A DNA stretch of 64,000 nucleotides from assembly GCF_014701195.1 (NCBI RefSeq), contig NZ_AP018712.1, positions 2,250,501-2,314,500 of the forward strand. Reading direction: 5' to 3'. The translations under genes were made by a program, and so were the position numbers. Shown piece after piece: positions 52,656 through 62,058 of the stretch (position 1 is the first letter of the stretch; the number at the start of each line of letters is the position of its first letter). The stretch is from Tepiditoga spiralis (GTDB lineage: Bacteria; Thermotogota; Thermotogae; Petrotogales; Petrotogaceae). The notes beneath the pieces were generated by a model. That model was not told the origin of the DNA. It ran no database searches and worked only from the letters and a program-made list of their open reading frames with translations.

Positions 52656-55600
52656 TATTGAACCTCTAAATTATACTCTTTTGAAGTACCATAAGTTCCA
52701 CTCCAATACATAGTGCTACCAAAAGCTGGTAATATTTTTATTTTACCAGAATTTATAAACTTAAAATAATAGTAAAATTTTCCATTTGTATATCCATTAG
52801 AAAAGAATGAAACTCTATCTTTTCTAAACTCTCTGCCTGAATACCAATAATCCCATGCATCATACCAATAGGAATAAAATTTATTATTATCTTGTAATAC
52901 TTTTTCTTGATATCTTTTTAAGATTTGCACGTTTCCCGGTAATCTATCTTCTACATTTATATAGTTTGGAATAATACTACTTAAGTTTAAACTTATTTTT
53001 AATATATCACCATTTTTTAAGTTAATTTTTTTATTTTCAAAGGTTACTTTATAACTCCCATTTTTAGCTCCTATAAAGTTTTCATTCCCTTGAAATTTAA
53101 TATTATTTAGAGTTATAGAATTTTTATTAATATTTATTATTTTATCTCCTGATACAGGAAATAATTTTTTTAATGTATTTTCTTTAAAATCATATTCATA
53201 TGTATTATTTCTAAATAAGTATATTTTATTATTTAAAGTATCTATATTATAATATTTGTCTATTTTTTTATAAACATCTTTAAAGTAAACATAAAATTTT
53301 TCATTTAGTTTTATAATTGCAATTGGATTATTATTTAAAATTGAAAAAGAATAAACATTTTTTAAAATTGTTTTATATTTATTTGTTTGAGTATTGTATT
53401 CTATTAAATCATCATTTAATAGATATATATAGTCTTTAGTTTTTTGAATTTCTTTAATATTTTTAAACTTTAAGTTATTTATATAAACAAAGTTTCCATC
53501 ATAGCCAATTTTTAAATTTGGTTCTATTATCCAATCCCCTTTTTCATAATTATTTTTAATTATTATAAGATTATTTTTGACAATAAATTTTGTTTCAATA
53601 AAATCAACTTTTGTGGGAATAATTTTTTCATTTATATTTATAAAAGCATCAACATATTGAATTTTATTATCTTTTGAAACAGGGATATTTATTTTTTTGT
53701 ACAAGTTTTTTTCTAAGTCAATTCCATTATTAATATTAGAATTTATGTTTTCTACACTTTTAATTTCAATGTATTTATTTTTTATTAATGTATCTTCTTG
53801 TGCTTTTTTAAAGATATCTTCTTTACCAAATTTAAAATTATCTTTAAATTTAATTAAAAGCTCCAACATTCTTGCATTTTCTTTTGTTGAATACCATGAA
53901 TAACTCTTTTTTTGCATAATTAAATACTTAAAAATTTTCATAATAATAGGATTATTTGGATCTTTTTTTAATAGTAATTTTAATAATGCAGAATTTATAT
54001 CTACATTTGAATAGTAATAATTATTATCTTTATACTTTAAAAAAGCAATATCATTAATTTCTTCAATATCATTTAAAACATAAGAGAGTGTATCATTAAA
54101 AAATGCATAATAAACTTTATCATAAATAGTAATTGGTTTATAATTAATATTTATTCCATATAATTTTAAAACATAATATATATATCCTGAATTTATATGT
54201 TTCTTTAAAAATTCTAATCCTTTATTAATAACACTTTTTGATATATAATAATTTTTATTTAATTCATAAATACCTTCCATAACATATGCTGTTAATTCTG
54301 GATTAGATGAATCATAATTCCACCAACCCCATCCTCCATCAGTTGCTTGATATTTATAAAGTCTTTGTATAGCTTGTTTTGCTATAATATCCATATTTTT
54401 AACTGTATAACCATTTTTATAGGCTATTAAAAGTGGATATGAAGTTGATATTGTTTGTTCACTACATCTATAAGGATAATTTGATAAATAATTTAATGTG
54501 TCATCTATTAAACTATCTATTGAAAATTCTCGATAATAACTTCCTTTTTTTACTAAATAACCACTTTTAGTATTTATCAGGTCTATTTTTTCATTAATTA
54601 AATTTTGACTCTTAACTTCAAAAGGAAGTTTTACTATATCTTTATCATAATCAAATTCAATTATTTCCTTTCCAATATTTATAGCTTTCATTTGAAGATG
54701 AATAACTTTATTTGATTTAGCTGATACTGTAACTTGTCCACTTTCTGGATAAATATTTATAATATTTTTGGATATATTTTTATATGGAATAGTTATTTCT
54801 TTTTCTAAAGAGTTATAAACAACAATATCAAAATTTATAGTATCTCCTTTTATAGCAAAATTAGGTAATATTGGTCTTATATAAAAATCAAGATTTGTTT
54901 TATATTTTATACTTTGTTTTTGCATTTTTTCATTTGAAATTCCATAAGAAGTTATTCTCCATGTTGTTAATGTATCTGGATTCTTAAAATTAATTTCAGC
55001 ATGTTTATTTTTAGTTTTTACAGTTAGCCACAAAGCTGTTTCTGGAAAATATTCTCTTGTATTAACCTTAACTTCTTCACTTTTTTTATATGATGCAAAT
55101 TTATGAGATTGTTCAATGTCAAAGTATTTTGCACTATATGGAAAATATATATAAGAATTTCCTGTATTTATTAAAATTGAAGGGCTGTATAGTTTTGGAT
55201 ATAATGATTCTAATAATCTTGTGTTATCCTTTGATATTGCATACAATGATTCATCAACTACATTTAATAAAAAAATCCCATCCTGTTCAGCATCTATACT
55301 TAATTTTATATTTTCTTTTGGTTTATATAAATTTTTTTCTAATTTTAAAGTATAATTATACTTTAATGAATTTATTTTATTTAAATCTATTTCTTTGCTA
55401 TCTTTGTATATTCCATTTTTTGTAAAAATTATAGCATTTAAAAAAAGATTTCTTTCTAAAGTATTTTTAGGTAATTTAAATGTATAAGAAGTGTTTTTTT
55501 CATTAAAAATTTTAATGTCATATAAATTATTTCCTGATAAAATAAAAACTCCATTTCCTTTTATTCTTGAAACATCAAATGTTATTTCATTTCCCATTTT

Positions 55601-57097
55601 TTTAAAGTTATTGATTAATTTTTTTTGTACTTTAACATTATTAGAGATGTAAATATTTAATGATTTTTCTGAATTTTTATATAAAAGTTTTAAATTATAA
55701 TATTTTTCTTTTTTAAAATTTGCTTTTATTGTATATCTTCCATTTAAAACTTGAGCAGTTGAAATTAATGTAGAATCTTCAGTAAATAATTTTATTGTTC
55801 CGTTTTGAAAAATATTTTTTCTATCAGTTACGGTTCCTGAAATAGTTATATCTTTATTAGGTAAAGAGGTATAATAACCTTTATCTGAGGTTATTTTATA
55901 GTTTCCAGAGTAAACTTTTACTGAAAATTCATCTTTAAGCTGTCTTTGATTTTCATCAATAGTAATAATTTTTAAAGTATAATCACCTTCTATTTTTTTA
56001 TTTATTTTTACAGGTATATTTAGTACTCCTTTTTCATTTGTATAATTTATCCCTGAAAAGGCTAATTGACTATTTGGATAGTTATTTGCATATATGTAAA
56101 AAGCAATTTTAGCATTACCTACAGGATTTCCATTATAATATTCAAGATTTATTTTGAAGTTTATTGTATCATTTAAATAATATTCTGTTTTATCAGAAGA
56201 TATATTTATTTTATATTCTGGTTTTTCATAATCTTGAACATAAAATCCGTAATAATATTTTTCATTATTACATGTTAATTCTATATTATAATAGCCAAGA
56301 GGTGCATCTTTACTTATAAAAACACTTCCATCATACATACCATTTTTAGTTTCTATTTCATTAGTTTTTATATCTATATTTGATGGATCTTTAATTTTAT
56401 AGGATATTTTTTGAATATTGGATAAATTATAAACATTATTATTTTTTAAAAAAGATAGTATTTTAAATTTTACTGTTTGACCTGGTTTATAAATATTTCT
56501 ATCGGTTATTATTTTAACAGGATTATCTTTATAAGACTTCCATATTTTATAAACTCTTGTAAATCTATATGAATTTTTATACTTTACAACGATTTTTTTT
56601 AAATTCATTATTTTCATTTTTAATTCTGAAATATTAGAGAATTTTTCAATTTTATCTGTAATTAAGTAAATATCCGCTTTTACATTATTTCCATTAGAAT
56701 CATAAGTCTTAACAAATAAATTTTTACCATCATAAATATTTATAAAATCAACATTTGTTACCATTACTTGGCCAGAAGAAATAATTTTATTATTTTTTTC
56801 AAATGTTATAAAATAATATCCAGGCTCAGATATTTTAAAAGAATATTCGATTTTTTTACCAGTTATAATTTTATCCATTACAAATCTTTTAGATACTTTT
56901 TCTAGTGGATATCCTTCTAAAAATATTTTTTCTGGATATATTATCTTGTAAACTTTCATCATTATTTGATTTTCATTATTGCCAATTATCTTTATTTTTT
57001 GATTGGGTAATATAACATTATTTCCTGAAATATAAACATAAGCATAGTTAATAGTTATAAATAAAATAAAAATAATAAAATTAATACTTTTTTTCAT
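52655..57097 (-). CDS. Bacterial alpha-2-macroglobulin with thioester motif
   Basis: A 1480-residue exported protein with a signal peptide (about 1-20) and no lipobox. Macroglobulin domains start with ITDRNIYKPGQTVKFKIL, the bait-region boundary reads TREYFPETALWLTVKTKNKHAEINFKNPDTLTTWRI (key parts), and the thioester motif CSEQ is C878-Q881 in PYRCSEQTISTSYP, followed by alpha/alpha-toroid repeats such as ATDGGWGWWNYDSSNPELTAYV. The C-terminus has the usual LPGNVQILKRY-type receptor-binding domain. Such proteins trap proteases covalently. Here the partner gene is a HEXXH protein and not the usual pbpC. Confidence 0.93.
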   Translation of the reverse strand: MKKSINFIIFILFITINYAYVYISGNNVILPNQKIKIIGNNENQIMMKVYKIIYPEKIFLEGYPLEKVSKRFVMDKIITGKKIEYSFKISEPGYYFITFEKNNKIISSGQVMVTNVDFINIYDGKNLFVKTYDSNGNNVKADIYLITDKIEKFSNISELKMKIMNLKKIVVKYKNSYRFTRVYKIWKSYKDNPVKIITDRNIYKPGQTVKFKILSFLKNNNVYNLSNIQKISYKIKDPSNIDIKTNEIETKNGMYDGSVFISKDAPLGYYNIELTCNNEKYYYGFYVQDYEKPEYKINISSDKTEYYLNDTINFKINLEYYNGNPVGNAKIAFYIYANNYPNSQLAFSGINYTNEKGVLNIPVKINKKIEGDYTLKIITIDENQRQLKDEFSVKVYSGNYKITSDKGYYTSLPNKDITISGTVTDRKNIFQNGTIKLFTEDSTLISTAQVLNGRYTIKANFKKEKYYNLKLLYKNSEKSLNIYISNNVKVQKKLINNFKKMGNEITFDVSRIKGNGVFILSGNNLYDIKIFNEKNTSYTFKLPKNTLERNLFLNAIIFTKNGIYKDSKEIDLNKINSLKYNYTLKLEKNLYKPKENIKLSIDAEQDGIFLLNVVDESLYAISKDNTRLLESLYPKLYSPSILINTGNSYIYFPYSAKYFDIEQSHKFASYKKSEEVKVNTREYFPETALWLTVKTKNKHAEINFKNPDTLTTWRITSYGISNEKMQKQSIKYKTNLDFYIRPILPNFAIKGDTINFDIVVYNSLEKEITIPYKNISKNIINIYPESGQVTVSAKSNKVIHLQMKAINIGKEIIEFDYDKDIVKLPFEVKSQNLINEKIDLINTKSGYLVKKGSYYREFSIDSLIDDTLNYLSNYPYRCSEQTISTSYPLLIAYKNGYTVKNMDIIAKQAIQRLYKYQATDGGWGWWNYDSSNPELTAYVMEGIYELNKNYYISKSVINKGLEFLKKHINSGYIYYVLKLYGININYKPITIYDKVYYAFFNDTLSYVLNDIEEINDIAFLKYKDNNYYYSNVDINSALLKLLLKKDPNNPIIMKIFKYLIMQKKSYSWYSTKENARMLELLIKFKDNFKFGKEDIFKKAQEDTLIKNKYIEIKSVENINSNINNGIDLEKNLYKKINIPVSKDNKIQYVDAFININEKIIPTKVDFIETKFIVKNNLIIIKNNYEKGDWIIEPNLKIGYDGNFVYINNLKFKNIKEIQKTKDYIYLLNDDLIEYNTQTNKYKTILKNVYSFSILNNNPIAIIKLNEKFYVYFKDVYKKIDKYYNIDTLNNKIYLFRNNTYEYDFKENTLKKLFPVSGDKIININKNSITLNNIKFQGNENFIGAKNGSYKVTFENKKINLKNGDILKISLNLSSIIPNYINVEDRLPGNVQILKRYQEKVLQDNNKFYSYWYDAWDYWYSGREFRKDRVSFFSNGYTNGKFYYYFKFINSGKIKILPAFGSTMYWSGTYGTSKEYNLEVQ

Positions 57098-57265
57098 AAT
57101 AACATCTCCTTTTTAATTTTGTCTTTATATTAATTCTAACATATTTTAATTTAAATAAATGTATTTTTACTTAAATTATATAATATCTTTTTTCATTTGT
57201 AAAAAATAAAACTTTTATATAAATATCTTTAACATATAATTTGTTTTTTCTAATTTTAAATTTGT

Positions 57266-57271
57266 TATAAT
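57266..57271 (+). promoter_or_regulatory. -10 box of the recQ gene
   Basis: TTGTTATAATG upstream of the AAGGAGG site gives a consensus -10 about 20 nt before the ATG. The divergent spacer 57098-57289 is otherwise AT-rich, with a TAGAAT on the minus strand as a likely -10 for the alpha-2-macroglobulin gene. Confidence 0.5.
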
Positions 57272-57289
57272 GAATTCAAGGAGGCACTT

Positions 57290-59218
57290 ATGATTGATAG
57301 AAAAAAAGCAGAATATATATTAAAATCCAAATTTAAAATTGAGAAATTTTATGAAGAACAATGGAAAACAATTAATTATTTATTAAATAATGAAAAAGTA
57401 CTTTTAATTCAAAAAACTGGATATGGAAAAAGTTTATGTTATCAATTTCCTTCTATTATATTTGATGGAGTTACAATTGTATTTTCGCCACTAAAAGCCT
57501 TAATGAGAGATCAAATAAAAAGTGCTACAAATGCAGGTATACCAGTTGAAACAATAAATAGTGATAGGAATGAAACAGATAATTATCTTGCAATAGAAAA
57601 AGCTAAAAATGGTGAAATAAAAATATTATATATATCTCCAGAACGTATGGAAGATTCAAATTGGCTTGAAATAATAAAAGAAATAAAAATTTCTATGATT
57701 GTAATAGATGAAGCACATTGTATATCGGTTTGGGGACATGATTTTAGACCAGCTTATAGGAGAATTATTGAACTAGTAAAATTGCTTCCAGAATCAATAC
57801 CTGTATTGGCTTTAACAGCTACAGCAACTAAAAAAGTCCAAAATGATATTCATACACAAATTGGTGGAAAATCTAAAATAATAAGAGGAGATTTGTTAAG
57901 AGAAAATCTTGTTTTAAATGTTGTAAGTGTAAAAAACGAACATGAAAAAATGGTGTTTATAAAACAAATATTAAATAGAGTTCCAGGAACTGGAATAATT
58001 TATACTGGAACAACTTCAAATGCAGAACTATTTTCAAAATGGTTTAAGTTTAATGGAATAAATTCTGTATATTATCATTCAAAATTAAAATCTTCTGATA
58101 AATATACGATCGAAAGAAAGTTAATTAACAATACAGTAAAATGTGTTGTGGCTACAAATTCATTGGGGATGGGAATAGATAAATCAGATATACGATTTAT
58201 AATACACACTCAAATACCTTCTTCACCAATACATTACTATCAAGAAATAGGTAGGGCAGGAAGAGATGGGAAAAAAGCTTGGATTTTTTTAATGTACAAT
58301 GAAAAAGATAAAAAATTACAAGAAAGCTTTATTGAAAGTTCAAAACCTTCTGTAACAAAGTATAACAAAGTAATAAAAAAATTAAAAGAAGAACCTTTAA
58401 AACTATCTGATTTGATGAAAAGTTTTAGAATAAAAGAGGTACAATTAAAAACTATACTCTCAGATTTAATAGAACAAAAAATAATTAGAAAAAATTCAAA
58501 AAGTTATTATGAATATATTCCAAATTCAAATGTTTTTGATGAAATGGCCATTGAAAAATTAAGAGAAAGAAAGTATTTAGAATTAAACAGTATGATTAAT
58601 TACGCTTTAACAAATAAATGCAGAATGAATTTTCTAAGAAATTATTTAGATGATAAAACAACAGAAGTATGCAATAATTGTGATAATGATAGAAAAATAA
58701 AGTATGCAGTTAAAATAAATGATGATGAAAATAAAAAAATATTCGATTTTTTTGATTTATTGTATCCTCAAATAAAAGTTGATACAAAAAATGATATCTT
58801 AAATAATGGAGTGGCTTTTTTTAAAGATTCAAAAAAAATAAATTATATAATAAAAAATAAAGAAGATTTTCCTTATTATATGGTTTTAAATTTAGCCAAA
58901 GCTTTTAAAAGCAAGTTTGATAATGAAGACTTTGATATGGCATTATATGTTCCAAATGAAGATGAAATATATATAAAAAGATTTTCAGCTAAACTAGGAA
59001 AAGTTTTGAATATACCAGTAAAATATTATTTAAAACTATCAAAATATGGATTTGAATGTACTAGATCTTATGAATTTGTGGGTAAAAAAATTTTAATAAT
59101 AGATGCTGTATATAAAAAAAATACTATTAATTTAATTGCTAATTTATTAAAACGTTTAGGTGCTAAAAAGGTAATTCCTTTAACAATTGCTATAGGGGAG
59201 GATGAAACTTTTGAATAA
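57290..59218 (+). CDS. recQ: RecQ-family DNA helicase fused to a phosphoribosyltransferase-like domain
   Basis: A 642-residue protein. The helicase core has QKTGYGKSLCYQ (Walker A, about 41-52), DEAH at 140-143, LTATATKKV and the C-lobe NSLGMGIDKSDIRFIIH with QEIGRAGRDGK. A winged-helix region and a zinc-site remnant (CRMNFL ... CNNCDN) follow. There is no HRDC domain. Residues ~480-642 instead resemble a ComFC-type phosphoribosyltransferase, with KILIIDAVYKKNTINLIANLLKRLGAKKV at the PRPP loop; the loop lacks the second acidic residue and TG. The stop overlaps the DprA-like gene. Confidence 0.9.
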   Translation: MIDRKKAEYILKSKFKIEKFYEEQWKTINYLLNNEKVLLIQKTGYGKSLCYQFPSIIFDGVTIVFSPLKALMRDQIKSATNAGIPVETINSDRNETDNYLAIEKAKNGEIKILYISPERMEDSNWLEIIKEIKISMIVIDEAHCISVWGHDFRPAYRRIIELVKLLPESIPVLALTATATKKVQNDIHTQIGGKSKIIRGDLLRENLVLNVVSVKNEHEKMVFIKQILNRVPGTGIIYTGTTSNAELFSKWFKFNGINSVYYHSKLKSSDKYTIERKLINNTVKCVVATNSLGMGIDKSDIRFIIHTQIPSSPIHYYQEIGRAGRDGKKAWIFLMYNEKDKKLQESFIESSKPSVTKYNKVIKKLKEEPLKLSDLMKSFRIKEVQLKTILSDLIEQKIIRKNSKSYYEYIPNSNVFDEMAIEKLRERKYLELNSMINYALTNKCRMNFLRNYLDDKTTEVCNNCDNDRKIKYAVKINDDENKKIFDFFDLLYPQIKVDTKNDILNNGVAFFKDSKKINYIIKNKEDFPYYMVLNLAKAFKSKFDNEDFDMALYVPNEDEIYIKRFSAKLGKVLNIPVKYYLKLSKYGFECTRSYEFVGKKILIIDAVYKKNTINLIANLLKRLGAKKVIPLTIAIGEDETFE

Positions 59219-59930
59219 AAATGAATTAGTTTATTTTATGGCTTTTTCAAAGATAAAAAGTATAACTTTAGAAAAGAGAAATAAAATTATTTATTTTTTA
59301 TATAACTATAATTATACGCTTAAAGATTTCTTTGAAAAAGAATGTATATGGAAATCAAAGTTTAAATTAAACGAAGAAGAAACAAAAGAATTAAAAGAAA
59401 CAAAAAACAAATTAGCAAATTTTACCTTTATATTAGAAAAGATAGAAAATGATGGATATGAAATTATTCCATGTACTTCAAAGCATTTTCCTGTAAGATT
59501 TCAGCGAATCCCTTTAAAATTTAGACCCATTTTAATTTTTATAAAGGGAAATAAAGAGCTTTTAAAACATAAACTTTATTATATTTATGGAAAAAATAAA
59601 AAATATGAGTATATAATAAAAAATTCTGGAGATAATATTTTAATAAATAATGAGTTTACTCAAAATAAATGCATACATATGATTGATATTGATACCTTTG
59701 AAATTTCAAAAGAAGAGTACAAATTATACTCAAATAATGAAATTTTAATAATTGGAAATAATGATTTTCCTTATTATATTATATCAGACTATATATTTTT
59801 TATTGAAGTTCCAAATTTAAATTTTTATATTCCAAAAGAACCTATACTTTTTATAGATAATGATTTAAACTTTAAACAAAGTAAGTTTACTCAAATAAAA
59901 ATATTGAAAAATAAGTTAATAAGAGTATAA
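59211..59930 (+). CDS. DprA/Smf-like protein, degenerate
   Basis: A 239-residue protein. The segment ENDGYEIIPCTSKHFPVRFQRIPLKFRPILIFIKGN matches the region before the Rossmann fold of DprA (…YPxxLxxIxxxPxxLxxxGN; only key residues are cited). The following Rossmann-like part lacks the GSR and later nucleotide motifs (YYIYGKNKKYEYI instead) and is shorter than in DprA. DprA loads RecA on incoming DNA in transformation. TTG 59211 was chosen because GGGGAGG lies 9 nt upstream; ATG 59202 abuts that site. Overlap with recQ indicates coupled translation. Confidence 0.6.
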   Translation: MNKNELVYFMAFSKIKSITLEKRNKIIYFLYNYNYTLKDFFEKECIWKSKFKLNEEETKELKETKNKLANFTFILEKIENDGYEIIPCTSKHFPVRFQRIPLKFRPILIFIKGNKELLKHKLYYIYGKNKKYEYIIKNSGDNILINNEFTQNKCIHMIDIDTFEISKEEYKLYSNNEILIIGNNDFPYYIISDYIFFIEVPNLNFYIPKEPILFIDNDLNFKQSKFTQIKILKNKLIRV

Positions 59931-60154
59931 AATTGATAAAATACTTTCAAAATAGAAAATCTAATTAAAAAATTAGATTGTTTATTAGAAGGTATTAAAG
60001 TTGTATGTCAATAATATCTAGAAATACAAAGAACATAGAGTTGATATATCTAAGCCAACAGAAAAATATATAAAATTGTCCTATATTTTAAAAATAAGAT
60101 GCATGGATTCTTTAAAATATCGAAACCATGCATTTATGTCTACAATATTTTAAT
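59931..60154. other. Intergenic region of 224 nt between convergent genes
   Basis: It holds a hairpin ATCTAATT-AAAA-AATTAGAT at about 59959-59978 that may end the recQ transcript, and a second hairpin ATGCATGG ... CCATGCAT at about 60100-60137 preceded by AAAAATAAG. The same AAAAATAAGATGCAT stretch occurs at about 34589-34603. No start codon with a ribosome site opens a frame of useful length. Confidence 0.55.
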
Positions 60155-60700
60155 TTAATTGTCTACTTCATAAAAATTCTTTATTTTTTCAATATTTAAA
60201 ATTTTGTCGTTTTTATCTTTATCATATTCTATTTCTATAAAAAAAATACCATTTTTTTCAAATATATATGGAATAATTTTTTTGTCTATATTTGATAAGT
60301 TTTCTTTTTTTAAATTTTCTTTTTTTATCCATTTTAAAACACCTTCATTACAGTACTTAGGAGTAAACTTTTTTATAGTTGATTTAAATATAAATAAGAT
60401 CCAATTATAATATTCTGGACCAGTTTCAACAGTAATTAATTTCAATTCTAAATTATCTAATTTAACTCCTGTTTCTTCAAAATATTCTCTTTTAGCAGCT
60501 TGTTCTATACTTTCATTTTTTTCTACTTTACCCCCTGGAGCAACTAATTTTCCAAAAAAAGGTTCTTTTATTCTTTCTAACATTAAAACTTCATCATCTT
60601 CATTTTCAGCATAACATATAACTGCTTTTTTTTGTAATTCATTTTTTTTTAATCTTTTTATATCAATATTTATATTATATCTTTCAAATAATTTTTTCAT
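60155..60700 (-). CDS. NUDIX hydrolase
   Basis: A 181-residue pyrophosphohydrolase. The Nudix box is complete: GKVEKNESIEQAAKREYFEETGV (Gx5Ex7REUxEExGU; the glutamates are in place), preceded by LVAPGGK, which resembles MutT/8-oxo-dGTP-type members. The substrate is unknown. GGAGGAAAT lies before the ATG, 10 nt after cobS, so it is the last gene of the cobamide operon; whether it acts in that pathway is not shown by the sequence. Confidence 0.9.
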   Translation of the reverse strand: MKKLFERYNINIDIKRLKKNELQKKAVICYAENEDDEVLMLERIKEPFFGKLVAPGGKVEKNESIEQAAKREYFEETGVKLDNLELKLITVETGPEYYNWILFIFKSTIKKFTPKYCNEGVLKWIKKENLKKENLSNIDKKIIPYIFEKNGIFFIEIEYDKDKNDKILNIEKIKNFYEVDN

Positions 60701-60710
60701 ATTTCCTCCA

Positions 60711-61418
60711 TCATATAAACTTTAATAGTATCAGATATAAAATTTCTGAAATTAAACAAGTAGCTCCTATAACATCTCCCGTTATACCATTTATTTTTTT
60801 ATAAGAATTTACTTTCATTATATAAGCCGAAAAAAAAGCTATTAAAATACCCAAAATAACAAATTTATAACCAAATGGTATTATTAAAAATGTAATTAAA
60901 GTAGAATAAAAAGTATATTTTTTTTTAAATGGAAAATATAGTGATCCTAATCCTTCTTTTTTTGCTGGTTTAGATATCGAAATCAAGTATACCATAGATA
61001 ATCTAGAAAAAATAGGTGCAAAAAAACATCCTAATATAAATTCTTTCAAAAAAGAATAATAAATAATTAAATAAAGAATTCCAAAAAGTAATGCGAAAGC
61101 TCCTGTTCTTGAATCTTTCATTATCTTTATTCTTTCTTCTTTGCTTCTTATTTGTGCTCCAAATCCATCTATTATATCTACAAAACCATCAAAATGGAAG
61201 TATTGAAATAAATAGTAATAAATTATCATAATTGATGCCGAAAGCTGTTCTAATGTCAATATATTTTTCAATAGAAAAAAAGTTAAGTAATTTATTAATG
61301 AAGCCAAAACTCCAACTAATGGAAAATATATAGTTGATCTTTTCAAGTTTATATTTTTAACTATTGGCACTGGTATTTTACTTATACTTCCAAAAGCTAC
61401 AAAAATATCTTTAAACAT
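60711..61418 (-). CDS. cobS: Adenosylcobinamide-GDP ribazoletransferase (cobalamin synthase)
   Basis: The membrane enzyme that joins adenosylcobinamide-GDP to alpha-ribazole (phosphate) in the last step of cobamide assembly (235 residues, about six membrane segments). The signatures FHFDGFVDIIDGFGAQIRSKEERIKIMKDSRTGAFAL (key residues) and NGITGDVIGATCLISEILYLI are diagnostic. It overlaps the CbiR-like gene by 8 nt. It lies downstream of cblT, cblS and cobU, which provide its two substrates. Confidence 0.95.
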   Translation of the reverse strand: MFKDIFVAFGSISKIPVPIVKNINLKRSTIYFPLVGVLASLINYLTFFLLKNILTLEQLSASIMIIYYYLFQYFHFDGFVDIIDGFGAQIRSKEERIKIMKDSRTGAFALLFGILYLIIYYSFLKEFILGCFFAPIFSRLSMVYLISISKPAKKEGLGSLYFPFKKKYTFYSTLITFLIIPFGYKFVILGILIAFFSAYIMKVNSYKKINGITGDVIGATCLISEILYLILLKFI

Positions 61419-62058
61419 TTTTTAATTTTTTCACCACACTCAGAGTATCTTCAAGTTTGAATAATTCTATGCAAATTGGTAATTTAATTTTAAATTTTTT
61501 TAAAAATTTAAGGAAAACATTAAATTGATTTTCATCTGGTAAAGTATGCCCCTTTGAATTTTTTACTCCATGATAATGTATTTCTTTAATTAAATTTTCA
61601 TACCTTCTATAAAACGAATCCGGTTTTTCTTCTAACATCAATAAATGTCCATAATCCATAGTAATTGATGGTTTAAGTGCACTAATTGCTCTATAATATT
61701 TGTTAAAATTTCCATCTTCTAAATTTTCTATACAAAGTTTTTCACCATATAAGTTTTTACCTTCTTCAAATACTTTTTTAAATTCTTTTATATCTCCAAA
61801 TGGATGAATTGTCAATGCAAAAACATCTATATTTTTAAAGTAATGTATAGCTTTTAAACAATTATCTAAAGAATCAGTTGGAAGATGTATAGATATTTTC
61901 ATAATTTTTAGTATTTCTGGTATTTCTTTATCCAATAACTCTTTAACTTCATCATTCCATGTATAAACTAAAAGTTCTGTAAAATCCACATTATCTTTAA
62001 ATATTTTTATATTTTCTAAATAATTTCCTGGTACTTGCCATGAAGTAACTCCTATCAT
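61411..62058 (-). CDS. cbiR: TIM-barrel protein, probable CbiR-type cobamide-remodelling enzyme
   Basis: A 215-residue xylose-isomerase-like TIM barrel (AP endonuclease 2 superfamily). Typical elements are the start IGVTSWQVPGNYLENI, strand-end ISIHLPTD, ALTIHPFGD, LCIENLEDGNF, TMDYGHLLML, EIHYHGVKN and PICIELFKLED, with several H, E and D residues that would bind a metal. From memory, CbiR from Akkermansia is a member of this superfamily that hydrolyses cobamides to cobyric acid for remodelling. The position between cobU and cobS (8-nt and 4-nt overlaps) supports this. The assignment is inference. Confidence 0.7.
   Translation of the reverse strand: MIGVTSWQVPGNYLENIKIFKDNVDFTELLVYTWNDEVKELLDKEIPEILKIMKISIHLPTDSLDNCLKAIHYFKNIDVFALTIHPFGDIKEFKKVFEEGKNLYGEKLCIENLEDGNFNKYYRAISALKPSITMDYGHLLMLEEKPDSFYRRYENLIKEIHYHGVKNSKGHTLPDENQFNVFLKFLKKFKIKLPICIELFKLEDTLSVVKKLKNV

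Noticed and set aside
55090-55425. Plus-strand open frame of 111 codons inside the alpha-2-macroglobulin gene
   Set aside because: It lies antisense to conserved macroglobulin sequence, is hydrophobic because of AT-rich codons and has no ribosome site.
59941-60000. Short protein-like stretch (KTFKIENLIKKLDCLLEGIKVVCQ-type reading, cited in part) suggesting a decayed gene
   Set aside because: Only about 24 codons without a start codon, and the same bases form a hairpin that explains the sequence as a terminator.
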